From NCBI RefSeq assembly GCF_947387555.1, contig NZ_CANDNZ010000002.1, forward strand, positions 434,001 through 498,000: a DNA stretch of 64,000 bases, read 5' to 3'. The notes beneath the pieces are model-generated. The model saw only the letters and a program-made list of their open reading frames with translations. It made no database searches and was not told the origin of the DNA. Made by a program: the position numbers and the translations under genes. Of this stretch, positions 20,866-32,600 are shown piece after piece. Each line of letters begins with the position of its first letter. Position 1 is the first letter of the stretch. Origin of the DNA: Thalassomonas sp. RHCl1. Its GTDB lineage: Bacteria; Pseudomonadota; Gammaproteobacteria; Enterobacterales; Alteromonadaceae.

Positions 20866-21118
20866 GGCAAGTTTTTGGGTATGTTTAAAAACCTTAGCTT
20901 GCTATTCGGTGGAGAGCTTCTGGCTGAAAATGTAAGGTCACAATTCTTCATGAATGCTTATCTGCTCAGTCACGCTCTTCCTTAATGTTTTCAGGTTTAT
21001 GCCTGTTAGGGAGAAGTTATATGTTTTCTTTTATTAAATCTTTTATTATCAAGCCTTTTGTCGCCTATAGTAGGGCTATCACAGGTAATGTTTGCAACCT
21101 TGTTTATGCGGGGGTCTC

Positions 21119-22498
21119 ATGTCACTAGGGGTAAATGCTTCAAACCAGGATGCGGTAAATGCTTTGACCGTGGCAAAATTTGGCGGCACCAGTGTCGCCG
21201 ATTACCAGGCGATGCTGCGCTGCGCCACTATTATCAAAAATGACCTTGCCAACAAAGTGGTGGTGGTTTCTGCCAGTGCCGGGGTGACTAACTATCTGGT
21301 GCGCTTAAGCCAGGAAAATGTCGGCGCGCAGGAGCGGGAGCAAATCATCACAGCCATCTCGCAAATTCAGTTTAATATCCGGCGAGAATTGCCGGAGGAA
21401 GCCGGACTGGACTTGCAAATACAGACACTGCTTAGCGAGCTGGAAGTCCTTGCTGCGCAGCAGGCAAATGAATACAAGGCCCAGACGGCGGATGCCATCT
21501 TATCCTATGGCGAGCAGTTCAGCTCACTGCTTTTTTCTCGGGTATTGCAGTCTTTAGATATCGCCGCCAGCTGCTTTGATGTGCGCCGGGTGATGAAAAC
21601 CAACAGTTTATACGGTAAGGCGGTGGTGGATTTAGCCGAACTAAAACGTAACTGTCAGGAGCTTTTGCTGCCTGAGCTGGCAAAGCAAGTGATAGTGACC
21701 CAGGGCTTTATCGGCAGTGACAGTTTAGGCCACACCACTACCTTAGGTCGGGGCGGCTCGGATTACAGCGCGGCCTTGCTCACCGAAGCCCTTGACGGCG
21801 ATAACCTGGCGATTTGGACCGATGTTGTCGGTATCTTTACCACAGATCCGCGCATTACCGACCAGGCACGGGCCATTAAAGAAATCAGTTTTGGTGAGGC
21901 GGCGGAAATGGCCACCTTCGGCGCAAAAATTCTGCATCCGGCGACCTTGATCCCGGCAATGCGGCAAAATATCCCGGTGTTTGTCGGCTCCAGTAAAGAG
22001 CCGGAAAAAGGCGGCACGTTAATTAAACAGCAAGTGGAGTCAAACCCGACTTACCGCTCGATAGCGCTGAGAAAAGAGCAAACCCTGGTGACGGTAAAAA
22101 GCCCGGCGATGCTACATGCCAGCGGTTTTTTGGCCAAGGTATTTTCTATTTTGGCGAAACACGAACTCAGTGTTGATTTGATCACCACCAGTGAGATAAG
22201 TGTGGCGCTGACCTTTGATAACCCCACTGGCACTACCCAGGCGCTGCTAACCAGTACCGTAGTGGCGGAGCTGGAGCAGCTGTGTGAAGTCTCGGTAGAG
22301 CACGGTTTGTCTTTGGTGGCGGTGATAGGTAATGGCCTGCATGCCGCAAAAGGGCTAGGCAGCAATATCTTCGATAAGATCAACGACTTTAACATCCGCA
22401 TGATCTGCCACGGTGCCAGCGACAACAACCTGTGTTTCCTGGTACCGGAAAGCGATGCCAATACCGTGGTCGAGCAGCTGCACAATACCCTGTTTTAG
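21119..22498 (+). CDS. lysC: Lysine-sensitive aspartokinase III
   Basis: Cytoplasmic kinase catalysing ATP-dependent phosphorylation of L-aspartate, the first step to lysine, threonine and methionine. The kinase motifs VAKFGGTSVADY and TTLGRGGSDYSAALL are present. Two C-terminal ACT domains (about 310-455) would bind lysine. I start at ATG 21119, behind GGGGGT, giving 459 residues; an in-frame TTG at 21092 is less likely. The upstream lysine riboswitch makes lysine-repressed expression very likely. Confidence 0.95.
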   Translation: MSLGVNASNQDAVNALTVAKFGGTSVADYQAMLRCATIIKNDLANKVVVVSASAGVTNYLVRLSQENVGAQEREQIITAISQIQFNIRRELPEEAGLDLQIQTLLSELEVLAAQQANEYKAQTADAILSYGEQFSSLLFSRVLQSLDIAASCFDVRRVMKTNSLYGKAVVDLAELKRNCQELLLPELAKQVIVTQGFIGSDSLGHTTTLGRGGSDYSAALLTEALDGDNLAIWTDVVGIFTTDPRITDQARAIKEISFGEAAEMATFGAKILHPATLIPAMRQNIPVFVGSSKEPEKGGTLIKQQVESNPTYRSIALRKEQTLVTVKSPAMLHASGFLAKVFSILAKHELSVDLITTSEISVALTFDNPTGTTQALLTSTVVAELEQLCEVSVEHGLSLVAVIGNGLHAAKGLGSNIFDKINDFNIRMICHGASDNNLCFLVPESDANTVVEQLHNTLF

Positions 22499-22515
22499 GA
22501 GATAAAAACGAAGTG

Positions 22516-22559
22516 CTCCGGTGAGCCCAAATCCTGTCAGCAGACGGGCTCAGCCGGAG
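22516..22559. terminator. Hairpin between convergent lysC and MarR genes
   Basis: A long hairpin: CTCCGG and GAGCCC on the left pair with GGGCTC and CCGGAG on the right across a 17-base loop. There is no strong T run, so terminator function is inferred from placement between convergent genes. Confidence 0.6.
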
Positions 22560-22569
22560 TAAACAGCGG

Positions 22570-23004
22570 TTAGCTTTCGCTTAACCTGGTTAATAGCTGA
22601 TCTAACTTATTATTCAACATCAAAAACTCGTCCAGGGGCAGCCCGGTTTTGGCAAACATTTTGGCCGGGATCAACTTGGCCTTGCTGCGAATATTTTTGC
22701 CGTGGGCACTGAGGGAGACTTGCACGCTGCGCTCGTCAAACTCGCTGCGGCTGCGATGCAGCAGCGCTTGTTTTTCCATGCGTTTTAACAGTGGCGAGAG
22801 CGTACCCGAGTCAAGATCCAGCATCTCTCCCAGCTGCTTTACCGTCACTGCTTTGGGCTTGTCCCACAAGGCCAGCATCACCAAATACTGGGGGTAGGTT
22901 AAGCCCAGCTCTTTGAGCATAGGGGCATATAAACGGTTCATGGCCTTGTTGACGCTGTAGAGACGAAAGCAAAGTTGTTTTTCCAGTTGCAGGGTGTCGC
23001 TCAT
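22570..23004 (-). CDS. OhrR-like MarR-family redox regulator
   Basis: A 144-residue winged-helix repressor. The N-terminal LEKQLCFRLYSVNKAMNRLY has the Cys (residue 12) that senses organic peroxides in OhrR proteins. LGLTYPQYLVMLALW, the recognition region LGEMLDLDSGTLSPLLKRME and the wing RSRSEFDERSVQVSLS are standard. Its ATG overlaps the gpx stop codon by four bases, so it is co-translated with the peroxidase. It likely acts on the palindrome at 23531-23558, in an autoregulated operon. Confidence 0.9.
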   Translation of the reverse strand: MSDTLQLEKQLCFRLYSVNKAMNRLYAPMLKELGLTYPQYLVMLALWDKPKAVTVKQLGEMLDLDSGTLSPLLKRMEKQALLHRSRSEFDERSVQVSLSAHGKNIRSKAKLIPAKMFAKTGLPLDEFLMLNNKLDQLLTRLSES

Positions 23005-23483
23005 AGCAGTTTTTCAATATCTGCTTCAATTGCCTGCGGCTTAGTGGCCGGGGCGTAACGCTTGATCACCTTGCCTTCTTTGTTGACTAAAAACTTGGTG
23101 AAGTTCCACTTGATACCTTTACTGCCCAGAATGCCCGGCGCCTGTGCTTTAAGGAAGTTAAACAGCGGATGGGCGTTATCGCCGTTGACATCAATCTTGC
23201 CAAACAGTGGAAACTTGATATTAAATTGCAGATCGCAAAACGCCTTTATTTCGGCGTTATCGCCTTTTTCCTGTTCGCGGAACTGATTGCAGGGGAAGGC
23301 GAGTATTTCAAGTCCCTGATCTTTGTGTTTGGCATATAACTCCTGCAAGCCTTTATATTGCGGGGTGAAACCACAGGCACTGGCGGTATTGACGATTAAC
23401 ATTACCTTGCCCTGATAGTCCTTTAATTCAACCGGATCGCCTTTATAGTCCTCGGCGCTAAAATCATAGATGTTTTGGCTCAT
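23001..23483 (-). CDS. Glutathione peroxidase (Cys type)
   Basis: A 160-residue thioredoxin-fold peroxidase of the BtuE/Gpx family that reduces organic and lipid hydroperoxides. The catalytic Cys lies in NTASACGFTPQYKGL, where eukaryotic enzymes have selenocysteine. The Gln and Trp of the catalytic tetrad are in FPCNQFREQE and KWNFTKFLVN. GGAAAG precedes the start. It is the first gene of the operon with the OhrR-like regulator, in the place usually taken by ohr. Confidence 0.93.
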   Translation of the reverse strand: MSQNIYDFSAEDYKGDPVELKDYQGKVMLIVNTASACGFTPQYKGLQELYAKHKDQGLEILAFPCNQFREQEKGDNAEIKAFCDLQFNIKFPLFGKIDVNGDNAHPLFNFLKAQAPGILGSKGIKWNFTKFLVNKEGKVIKRYAPATKPQAIEADIEKLL

Positions 23484-23530
23484 TTTCTTTCCTGAAGGTT
23501 ATGAAGCTAGATAATGAATAATAGTAGTGT

Positions 23531-23558
23531 CAAATTAAGTTGCGTACAACTTAATTTG
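23531..23558. promoter_or_regulatory. Perfect 12-bp palindromic operator upstream of gpx
   Basis: The arms CAAATTAAGTTG (23531-23542) and CAACTTAATTTG (23547-23558) are exact reverse complements around CGTA. A TTGACA-like -35 hexamer on the minus strand (23528-23533) overlaps its edge. The AT-rich shape and position fit an OhrR-type operator for the gpx-regulator operon. Confidence 0.8.
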
Positions 23559-23616
23559 TTTTTGCTGATTTTTACAGGCGGGAACGGGAAGGCGGATGTT
23601 GCTGGCTGGTAAAAGA

Positions 23617-23650
23617 TAAGGCCCTTAATTTCAATATGTTAAGGGCCTTA
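23617..23650 (-). terminator. Hairpin after the giant LamG gene
   Basis: The perfect arms TAAGGCCCTTAA (23617-23628) and TTAAGGGCCTTA (23639-23650) are followed on the minus strand by TCTTTT. It lies about 30 bases past the stop of the giant gene. Confidence 0.75.
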
Positions 23651-23682
23651 GTATCACATCTTAGTGCAGCTTTTTTTATGGT

Positions 23683-26600
23683 TTATACCAGACCATAATA
23701 ATCCCTGAACAGGTTAACGATATATTGTTTGCTCTGGTGATCGCTAAACTCGGGCAAATACAGGTTGACGGCATTGCGTACCCGGGCATCGAGTTGGCCA
23801 CTGGTGAGATCATCGGCGTAAACATAAGGTTCGAGTAATCTCAGTAACTGGTGGTTACTGCCGAATTTGCTGCCGACTTTCTGCTCTGTGGTGGTTTCCC
23901 CGGAGGTCCCGCTGACCGGCGGTAAAATACGGCTGACATAGGATACCCTGTGCATGATGCGCCAGGGTTTGGACTTCTCGTTCTCCCTAAGCGGCACCCC
24001 CGGTTTGAGTACCTGGCGCAGCGCGGCCGCACCGGGATCATTACTTTCCCTGAGCCAGGCCTGGTCTATCACCATCTCCCGCAGGTAATCAAAGGAGGCT
24101 TCTTTGGGCTGCAGGAAGAAGGAATAGAAGCGGTAGGCATCGACTTTACCGGGGCGGTTGATGGCGGTGCCCGGGGTATATTCGCCATGCGGGGTGCTGA
24201 TGGCGGTGTCAAGATCATAGGCGGCATCACCGACTTCTGCCGCACCGTAAAAGCTGCGCTCGGCTTCATTGATGGTGTAAAGCTGCAGATCTTTCTCCCC
24301 GGAAACGCTGGCGGACAGGCTAAAGCCGTCCTTGCTGCTTTTAGACTTAGTGGTAGACAGGTTCAAACTGGCATCGACACTCAGGCCCAAGCCGATATCA
24401 AAGGCAACGGCGGTGAGCACGATATCGGTTTTAAAGCCGGCCTTGGCGCTGAATTTAAAGTTGAACTTACCGGTATAGGAATTTTTTACTTCCTCGGTAT
24501 AACCTGAGCTTTCCTTGTACATGCCGCCTTCGGCGGTCCAGATATAGCGGTTGTACAAGTCGACGGCAAATGCCAGCTTCGGCGGCTCGTATTGCTGGCG
24601 GTTTTGCTCGCCCTGATCCGAACTGCCGACAATGGCATCCGAGTTCTGGCTCGGCAGGCCTCCCAGGCTGTAATCAAAGGTCCTGAGTTTGCCGGTATCC
24701 CACTGGTTATATTTCTCCTGGATCTGCGCCTGGTTATCGTCGATCTCCTGGATCAGGCGATAGGTTTCTTTGGGTTTGAAGTAGCTGTATTCGCCGTAGG
24801 TGGCGGCCTGCGGATAATTGGGATCTTTGATCAGCACAAACTGCGAGTCCTGGCTGCTAAAGCCCAGCTTGCCGTCCAATGTGCCCTGTTTGGTGTATTT
24901 GGGGTTGATGGGGAAATGTATGATATTCCGGTCGCGGGGAATATCTTCATTGGGCACTACGCTGTAACCCACCAGTGCCTTATTGCGTTTTATTCTCAGG
25001 GCAAACAGATCTGCGGTCAGCGACTCTACCAGTGCCGTCCCCAGGTTATCCGGCTGGAAGCGCCGCTGGGGCGTCAGGTAGTAGTTTTGTTTTCTTTCCT
25101 GTTCGCCTCCCAGGCTTTGCTGCAGCTCCTGGCTCAGGCTCAGGTTGGCGGAAAGACTCTTGCTGGCATCGAAACCGCCGCCAAAGGAAGCATTAAAGCC
25201 GAGGTTAAAGCGGGATTTGGCCTTGATCACTTTCAGGCTGGGGCCAAAGCCCAGCGGCGAGAAGTTATTGGAGGCATCTACGGTCGGTCCTATGCCAAAA
25301 TCAAAGTTAATGCCGACAGACCCTGAGTCGGAGCGGCTGCGGCCCCAGCTGTAATTGTCGCTTTCACTGGTGCTGACCGCCACCGAAGTCGCTCCTTTAT
25401 AATCGCCGCCGGTGAGGTTTTCTCCCGGCACCGGCGGCGCCCCTTCGATAAAGCCGACGATCTGCGGATCTGTCTGTACCTGGCTTAGCCACTCGGTATA
25501 AAGCTCCGCTACCGGCTGGCCGGTATAGATTTTCAGCTCGCCGTTATCCACATAGGCATAGGCTCCTTTATACAAGCCGCCTTCAACCCCGGTAGAACCT
25601 TGATTGGCGACGGCATAGTAGGCGACATCCAGCGGTGAGTCGGTTTTCATCTCGATATGCATCGGCGAGTTGGCATCGAGGAAGACATTGCGGATAAAGG
25701 GCGCATTGTAACCCACAGGCGCTACCGACTGGCTGACCACGAGATCGGTATTTTCGGCATTGCTCGGCTCTACGATATTCAGGGCAAAGCCGTTGGCCGC
25801 CTGGTTAAAAACCTGGTTATCGTCGGAGCGGTTAAGGTCATAATGCAGCAATAAGTCCTGGCTGCTGCCGGGGGTGGCGGAGAAGGCGGCTTCTATGATC
25901 TGTTCATAGCTGCGCACCGAGCGCCACAGACGCAGATCCCCCAGATGGCCGACACTATGGTTATCCTGGCCGGCATCACATCCCAATTGCAGGCCGATTA
26001 CGGCATCTCCGGCAGATATATGATCGACAGCCACGCTGTCCAGCCCGGTTTCCCTGCCGTTGACATAGAGGTTGATGCCCTGATCGGCGCTGCCCAGCTG
26101 CCAGTTAAACCCGGCCGCGGGTGTGCCGGGAGCACCGGAAAAGTCCAGGCTCAGCTGGTCGTTTTGCCGGTTGGCGGCCACTCCGCCGGCATTTTCCGAG
26201 AACGGCCACCAGGCGGTCAGGCCTTCTTCACTGCCGGAAATCAGGGTATTTTGATCCGCCTTGGCCCGCAGCAGGGACCAGAAGGCGGCCTGGTAGATGG
26301 TGCGGGAGCTGCCGAGGTTGGTCATCAGCTCAAAGGCGGAGTTATCCTGCTGGTCGAGGAAGTTACCGCAATAATGTTTGTCCGGGCTGTCCAGGGACAG
26401 GGAGGGCACATCATCGCCGGCGTCCAGGTTATACACTTCCAGGTTCACTGCCACTATATATTGTGAGTTGGCCCCGCCGCTGCTGTCTGTGCTGGTGTCC
26501 GGCAGACTGGGTACGGCGAAGTTGTCTATGGTGTAGTTGTCGGCATTGTTGAGCCTGAAGCTGGTGCCGTCGGGGATCAAGGAAGTCAGATCTGTGGCGG

Positions 26601-29600
26601 AGCCGACATTGGTGCTGCTGGCGTAGATATCGTTAAGGGCGGCGCGGGTATTGACCGCCTGATCTATGCTGACAAAAATCCGGTAGCGGGTATTGTTTTG
26701 CAAGACTGTACCGCTCGACAGCTTAGTGGTGAACTCGTGGGCATCTTCGTCGCGGAAAGTCAGCGCCAGGTTGCCTGTGGTGTCGACAAATACCTTAAAG
26801 TTATTGCCTTTTTGCATCAGCACCTGGTTGACATCCTTGCGGGTGTTGGCCAGGGAGAAGGTGAGATCTAAGGTAGTATCGCCTTTTAAGGCAAAGGTGC
26901 CGCTGGTATCGTCAACGGTGAGCTTGCGCGCGCGCGGTGCCAGCTCCAGCCCGCCTTGTTTTTTCATCACCACGGCATAATGGGCCAGGCTGTTAAAGGC
27001 ATAGCTGGTGCGGGACTGGAACTGCTTGCCGGCATGCTGGAAATTGATCTTATATTTCAGCGGATCGCTTTGCGGCACCAGTTTCAAACGGATATCCGCC
27101 TGGCGGTTTTGTGGGTCCCGGTAGGCCATTAAAGTCTGGGGTGAGGCGGTTAGCTGCGGCAGGTACCAGGCTTCCAGCGTCATGTCCTGCAGGGCGTTGA
27201 TCAGTACCCGGCTTTGCTCGTCCGCAGTGGCCTGCAGGTGGTTGCTGCCGTTAAAGTTCAGTCCTTTATCTACCTTGTCCGTGGTCCAGCTGTTGGCTTT
27301 AAAGACCGCATCCGGCAGGGCGTTGCTGACATTCTCCAGCAAATTGTTGGCAGGGGAGATGCTCGATGCCGGTACCACATATATCAGGCGGCTGCCCAGC
27401 TCCAGGCCGTTGGTATCGGCTTCGGTGATCACACTCGTATAGTCATAGGTTTGCAGATCCAGCGCCAGGGCGGTCAGGGTCGAGGCCTTGCCGTTGACAA
27501 CCGTGGCAAACTTGCCCGGCGACCTCGGCACGTCGCTCCAGGTTTCCGTCAACCCCAGGGCGCTGTTGACGATATTAAGGTTACACAGCTGGGTCGTGCT
27601 GCCGTCGCTGATACTGATGCGGGTATGGTTATATTCGGTTTCGGTGGATTTCGCCTGGATATAGGTTTTTTCCTGGTTGCTGGTGGCCAGGCTGTGTATG
27701 GCGCGGCCGGTGGCGGTGCCATAGTAGGCGCTGAGCATCTTGTTGTTGCGGCCTTTAAAGAAGACTTCGACCCCGCCGCTGCTGTTGCGTTTGAGGGTGG
27801 GGGCGGTTTGCGGCCGTATTTCATTGAAAAAACCCGCCTTGGCGGTGAGACCCCGCTGGTCTGCCGCCACGATCGGCATCATAAACTGGCTTTCGCTGTT
27901 ATAGTTTTCCCTGGCATCGTTAAGCTGCTGCAGCTTGACTGCATAATCGAAATACAGGTTCAGCATAACGCCGGTTACCAGCAGGTGGGGGTCGACGTTG
28001 AGACCGGCGCCGTGGCTTGGTGCTGCAGTTACATACTGGAAAACGCCGCTTGGCCACAATATCTGCTGCTGGCCACCGTTATATTGCGCCGCCAGCCGGG
28101 TGGTTTCCCGTGCCCATCGGAATTCGCTTAATTGCAGCAAAAAGGTCTGGTAGTTTTGCTGCTGGTTCACATCTTCATTGTTAAACAGCAGTTTGCCCAT
28201 GGCATCGGCGCTGAAGTTCGGGTACAGGCCGGACAAATCGGCATCGAGCGCCATCAGGCTGCCGTCCAGGCTGGGGGTCAGGCGGTTGCCGCTGCTGTCG
28301 TCGGGGTCTACCAGGAAGACCTGCTCATAGGCGGCATTGAAAGTCTCGTTATCCCGGATAAGCGCGCTTAAATCCAGGTTGGTGCTGTCGCTGAAATCGT
28401 AATCCAGGTTTATCAGGTAGTTGAAGTTAAGCTCAAGTGCGGCGTCGCGGCCAAAGGCCAGTGGCGTATTGCCCTGATCCAGCGTCAGCAGGAAGTTATG
28501 CTGCCTGAGCCAGCCGACGGCAATGTCGTATTTGGCCTTTAATGCTTCTACTTGGGTTTCCAGCTCCGCCAGGCGCTCAAGCGACAAGCCCTGACCGCCG
28601 GTATCTAAAGCCGGCAGCGCCAGGTGGGTACCGACATTTGCCAGGGTGCCGTCGAGATCAACGGCAAAATCCACTGCCGCAAGCTTAGTGCTGTTGCCCT
28701 GGCCGACGGCAGCGGTGAGCATCATACGGCGGTCGCTGAGCACATTGGTGGGTTCGCCGTCGCCGTTCATGCCGTCTTCCTGCACCTGGTAATATTCGAG
28801 GTCAAAACCCAGGTAGTCATCGATATCGGCAGCCGCCGGAGTATCGTGGAGTTTATACAGGCGTTGTACCAAGCCGGTACTTTCATACTGGTTGGCGGTT
28901 GAGCGCCGCCATAAGTCGTTTGTGGCCAGGGACTGGCCGTTGGCGCTGCCCGGGGTCAGGGTGGCGATACGCTTTTTACTGCTGTGATCATACACTTCAC
29001 TGCCGGCGCCTTCGTTGATGCCGTAGTAGGCCACCAGGCCGGGGGCATTGGTCTGGGGCACGATATTGACGGCATCGAACAGGATTTCATTTTCCAGCGC
29101 CAGCGACCATAACTGGATATCGTCCACCTGACCGAGATCCTGGCTGCCGCCGCCGAGCTGGTACTGGCCGCTACCGATACTGGCAAAGGGCTGGGCCGGT
29201 TTGCTTTCGCTGCTGGAGCTCAGGGCCTGGCTGACGCCGTCGCGGTAGATAATGCTCTCTCCCTGGCGGTAGACAAAGGTCAGCTGGTGCCAGTTTTCAT
29301 CGGGGATCACCGCAGGTATGCTGCGCTGGACTCCGCCGTATTCGAAATACAGGATATTGTTATTGGCTATCCATACCGACAAGCCGGTATGGCTATCGGA
29401 ACTGAGTAGCCAGCGGGGGCCGTCGCCGCTTTGCGGCAGCTGGGATTTTAGCCTCAGCATCAGGGTGAACTGCTGCGGCTTGCCGTTGCCGGCACTGGTA
29501 TTGGCGGCCTCAAACCAGGGATTGTCCAGTCGCAAGTAGCTGCCGGAAATCAGCGACAGGGCGTAGCCTGCCGATCCGGGTTTACCGCGCACAGGGATCA

Positions 29601-32600
29601 GCGGCTGGCCGCTGAAGGGATCCAGGCCCGGCCTGTCCTGGTAAATGCTGTCCCGGTATTGCGTGTCCGGACTGGTGTAGTAGGTTTTGCCTTTAGTATC
29701 GAACAGGCCGTCGTTGGCCGTCGGCAGGCTGAAATAGCGCAGCAGCTTACGTTTATGCTCCAGCGCCATAATCGACCAGCGGGACTGGGAGCCGGTGGAA
29801 GTTGGTACCAGGGTGACGTCGAACTGGCCGTTATAGAGATCGTCGACAAAGGCCAGCTCATGGGTGGGTTCATAGAAGAAGTTGCCGTTAAGATCGCGGA
29901 CATCTTTTGAGTCTTTGCTGTTAAAGGGCCTGACCTTGTTGCGGCTGCGCTGATATCTGGATTCCAGTTTGGGGGTCAGGGTATCGCCGGTGAGCACGAA
30001 GCGGTCGAGCAGCAAGGTTTTATCGACGATAGCCTTGTTGTTGCGCCTGGGTACGCTGGCGTCGTCTTTGGATTTGGCCTGGCGGCACAAGATCAGGTAC
30101 TGGCCGTCGGAGAGCAGCTTAAACGGCTGGTTTTCGCCGAGAATGCCGGTGGAGCGGTTAAATACCGATATGCTGTAGTTGTCCTCGCGGGGATCTTCCG
30201 GCTGATCTTCAAAGAGGTAATTGTCCACTATGCTGTAGCCCACCTGGCTGAGTTCGGTGGGGAAGAGCAGCTGTTTCAGGGCTGCCGGCCAGTAGGAGAC
30301 GTCGGTGCGTACCTGGCTGTTGTCCTGGGTGCCGCTTCTTAGCTGTTCGGCCGCCCGCTGGTTGCGCTCGCTGTTGCTGACGATTTGCGGCGCTACCGCG
30401 GCGTAGTAGTACCTGCCGTCGCTGGCCTGTGCCAGCAATACCAGCTGGTTTTCATGCTGCACCATACGTACCTGGGTATAATGACCCTTGTCCAGGTTAT
30501 AGGTTTTGGTGAGGCGGTTGAGCAGGTAGGAATTGTCCTGGTTTACCAGCTGCTCTATGCTGACGTTGTCCAGCGCCGCGTTGTACAGGTAGAGCGGCCC
30601 GATGCGCACGATGTCGTCCGCCTCGCGGGACAAGAGTTGGGCATCGGCAGGCAGGGGATTGTCGGCAAAAGACTCGGAATAGCTGGGGGCGCCTATGATG
30701 CCGTAACGGGTAGTGCCCGAGCCGAGGGCGCCTTCGTGGGGATCGGCAATTTCCCGGTCCAGGTGGCCGTCGATATACAGGCGTTTAAAGCCGTTGATGC
30801 CGTCGTAAATGGCGCAGATATGGTGCCACTGGCCGTCGTTGATGGCCAGGCCGCTGTCCAGGGTATTGAGGAACTGGCTGTCGACTTCGTTGGGGTCGAT
30901 CACCTGATGCCCCTGAGTGATCAGGCTGGCTTTGCCCTGGTCGGTAATGCCAAGTTCGTAGTAGTGGTTTTTGCCGAAGGAGAGGATCACGCTGGCGCTG
31001 TCCATACCCTCAGGCACCTGTACCCAGCAGGCGAAAGAGAGCTGGCTGATACCGGCGCTCTGGTCCTGCACTAAAGGTGCGGGCAACATCACCTGGGGCT
31101 GGGCGCCGCCGGCCACCAGGTAGTGCAGGTCGTCGTCGGTATTGATGTCTATTTCGACAAACCTGGCGTGGTTGCTGTTGCCGGACTCGTCCAGCAGGGT
31201 GTTGGCCTGGCTTGCGGATTTTTCAAACCGGGTCAGTTTAAATACCAGGCCGTTGCCCTGGGTATCCGGCCGGTCTTTTTTGCGCCAGGCGTTATGCTCC
31301 GACAGCTCAAGCGCATAACGTTCAAAGCGGACGGGGCCGATATCGCCGTCGAAATATAGAGCGTTTTCTCCCATCAACAGGTTGCTCTGGCTGCCGACTT
31401 TTATCCTGACATTGGCGTCTATGCCCCCCGGGCGGTCGATGTTTTCAAAGAACTCGGCGGCTTCTACTGTACCGTCGAGCATGATGTTGAGCTGCCGGGC
31501 AGGGCAGTCGAGATTGAAGGTCACAAAATGCCACTGGTTGTCGTTAATGGCGGTGCTGCCGCTTAGCTGTATGGTGCCGCCGTTATGCACCAGGTTAAAG
31601 CGCAGGGTATTGCTGGCCTGATCCACCCAGGCCTGCATAAACTGGCTGTTGTCCATGGAGATCAGGATCTGATCTGCACTTAGGCTTTGCGGCAGTTTCA
31701 GCCACAGGGAAAAGGCGAAAGACTCATAGTTTAAATCCCGCGACAGAGTGAAATTGTCGACGATATCCAAATAGCTGTTTTGCCCGCTGACGCTTTGCAG
31801 GTAGGGGAAGTTTCGGCCGCCGATGCGTTCGCTTTGCCGCTGGAAGCCGGAAAAGACTGCGTCGTGCTGATGTCCTGAGCTGTCCAGCACCCGTTCGTCG
31901 CTGAGGCGGTCTAAGTGATAATCGAGCCAGAAATCCCGTCCGGCGGGGCGGCTGCCGGGTCTTTGCGCCATCAGCGCCTTGATTTGCGCCGGAGACAGCA
32001 GATCCCGGCGGATAATTACCCGGCCGATATTAATGTAATTGGAACTTGTCGGCCCGAGGTGAATATCGCCGCTGCCGTCGTCTTCGCTGCCGGCGCCGAT
32101 AAACCCGACCCTGTCGACACCCGTTCCTAAGCTGCCATGATTGCTGTGCACCCCCTCGGCGGTATCGATCAGCAAACCATCGAGGTAGATTTTCTTGGTG
32201 TGGTTGTCGCCGTCGTAAACCGCGCTAATAAAGTGCCACTGGCCGTCGTTGATATTATGGCCGACGGCGGGACTTTGGTCGTGAATGTCCCGGTTATCGC
32301 CGATTTGTGCCGCGGTGGCGAACAGAATAGCGCCGGTTTCCGTACCGAAGGGGGCATTGACGGACAGGCGGAAATATTCGCTGCGGTCAAAGGAGACGAT
32401 GATCTCTTCTTCGTTGTCGCCGTTGATGGCGGGCAGGTTGGTGGGCACCCGTACCCAGGCGGCAACGCTGAGGTAGTCCAGGCTGTCGGTTTCGGTGAAT
32501 TTTAAATTGCGGTCTATTTGTACATAATTGCCGTTACCGTTTAGTTCGGCTTCAAGGTAGTGGAAGTCGGTGCCGGCGATCCTTTCGGTTCTCGGGGTAA

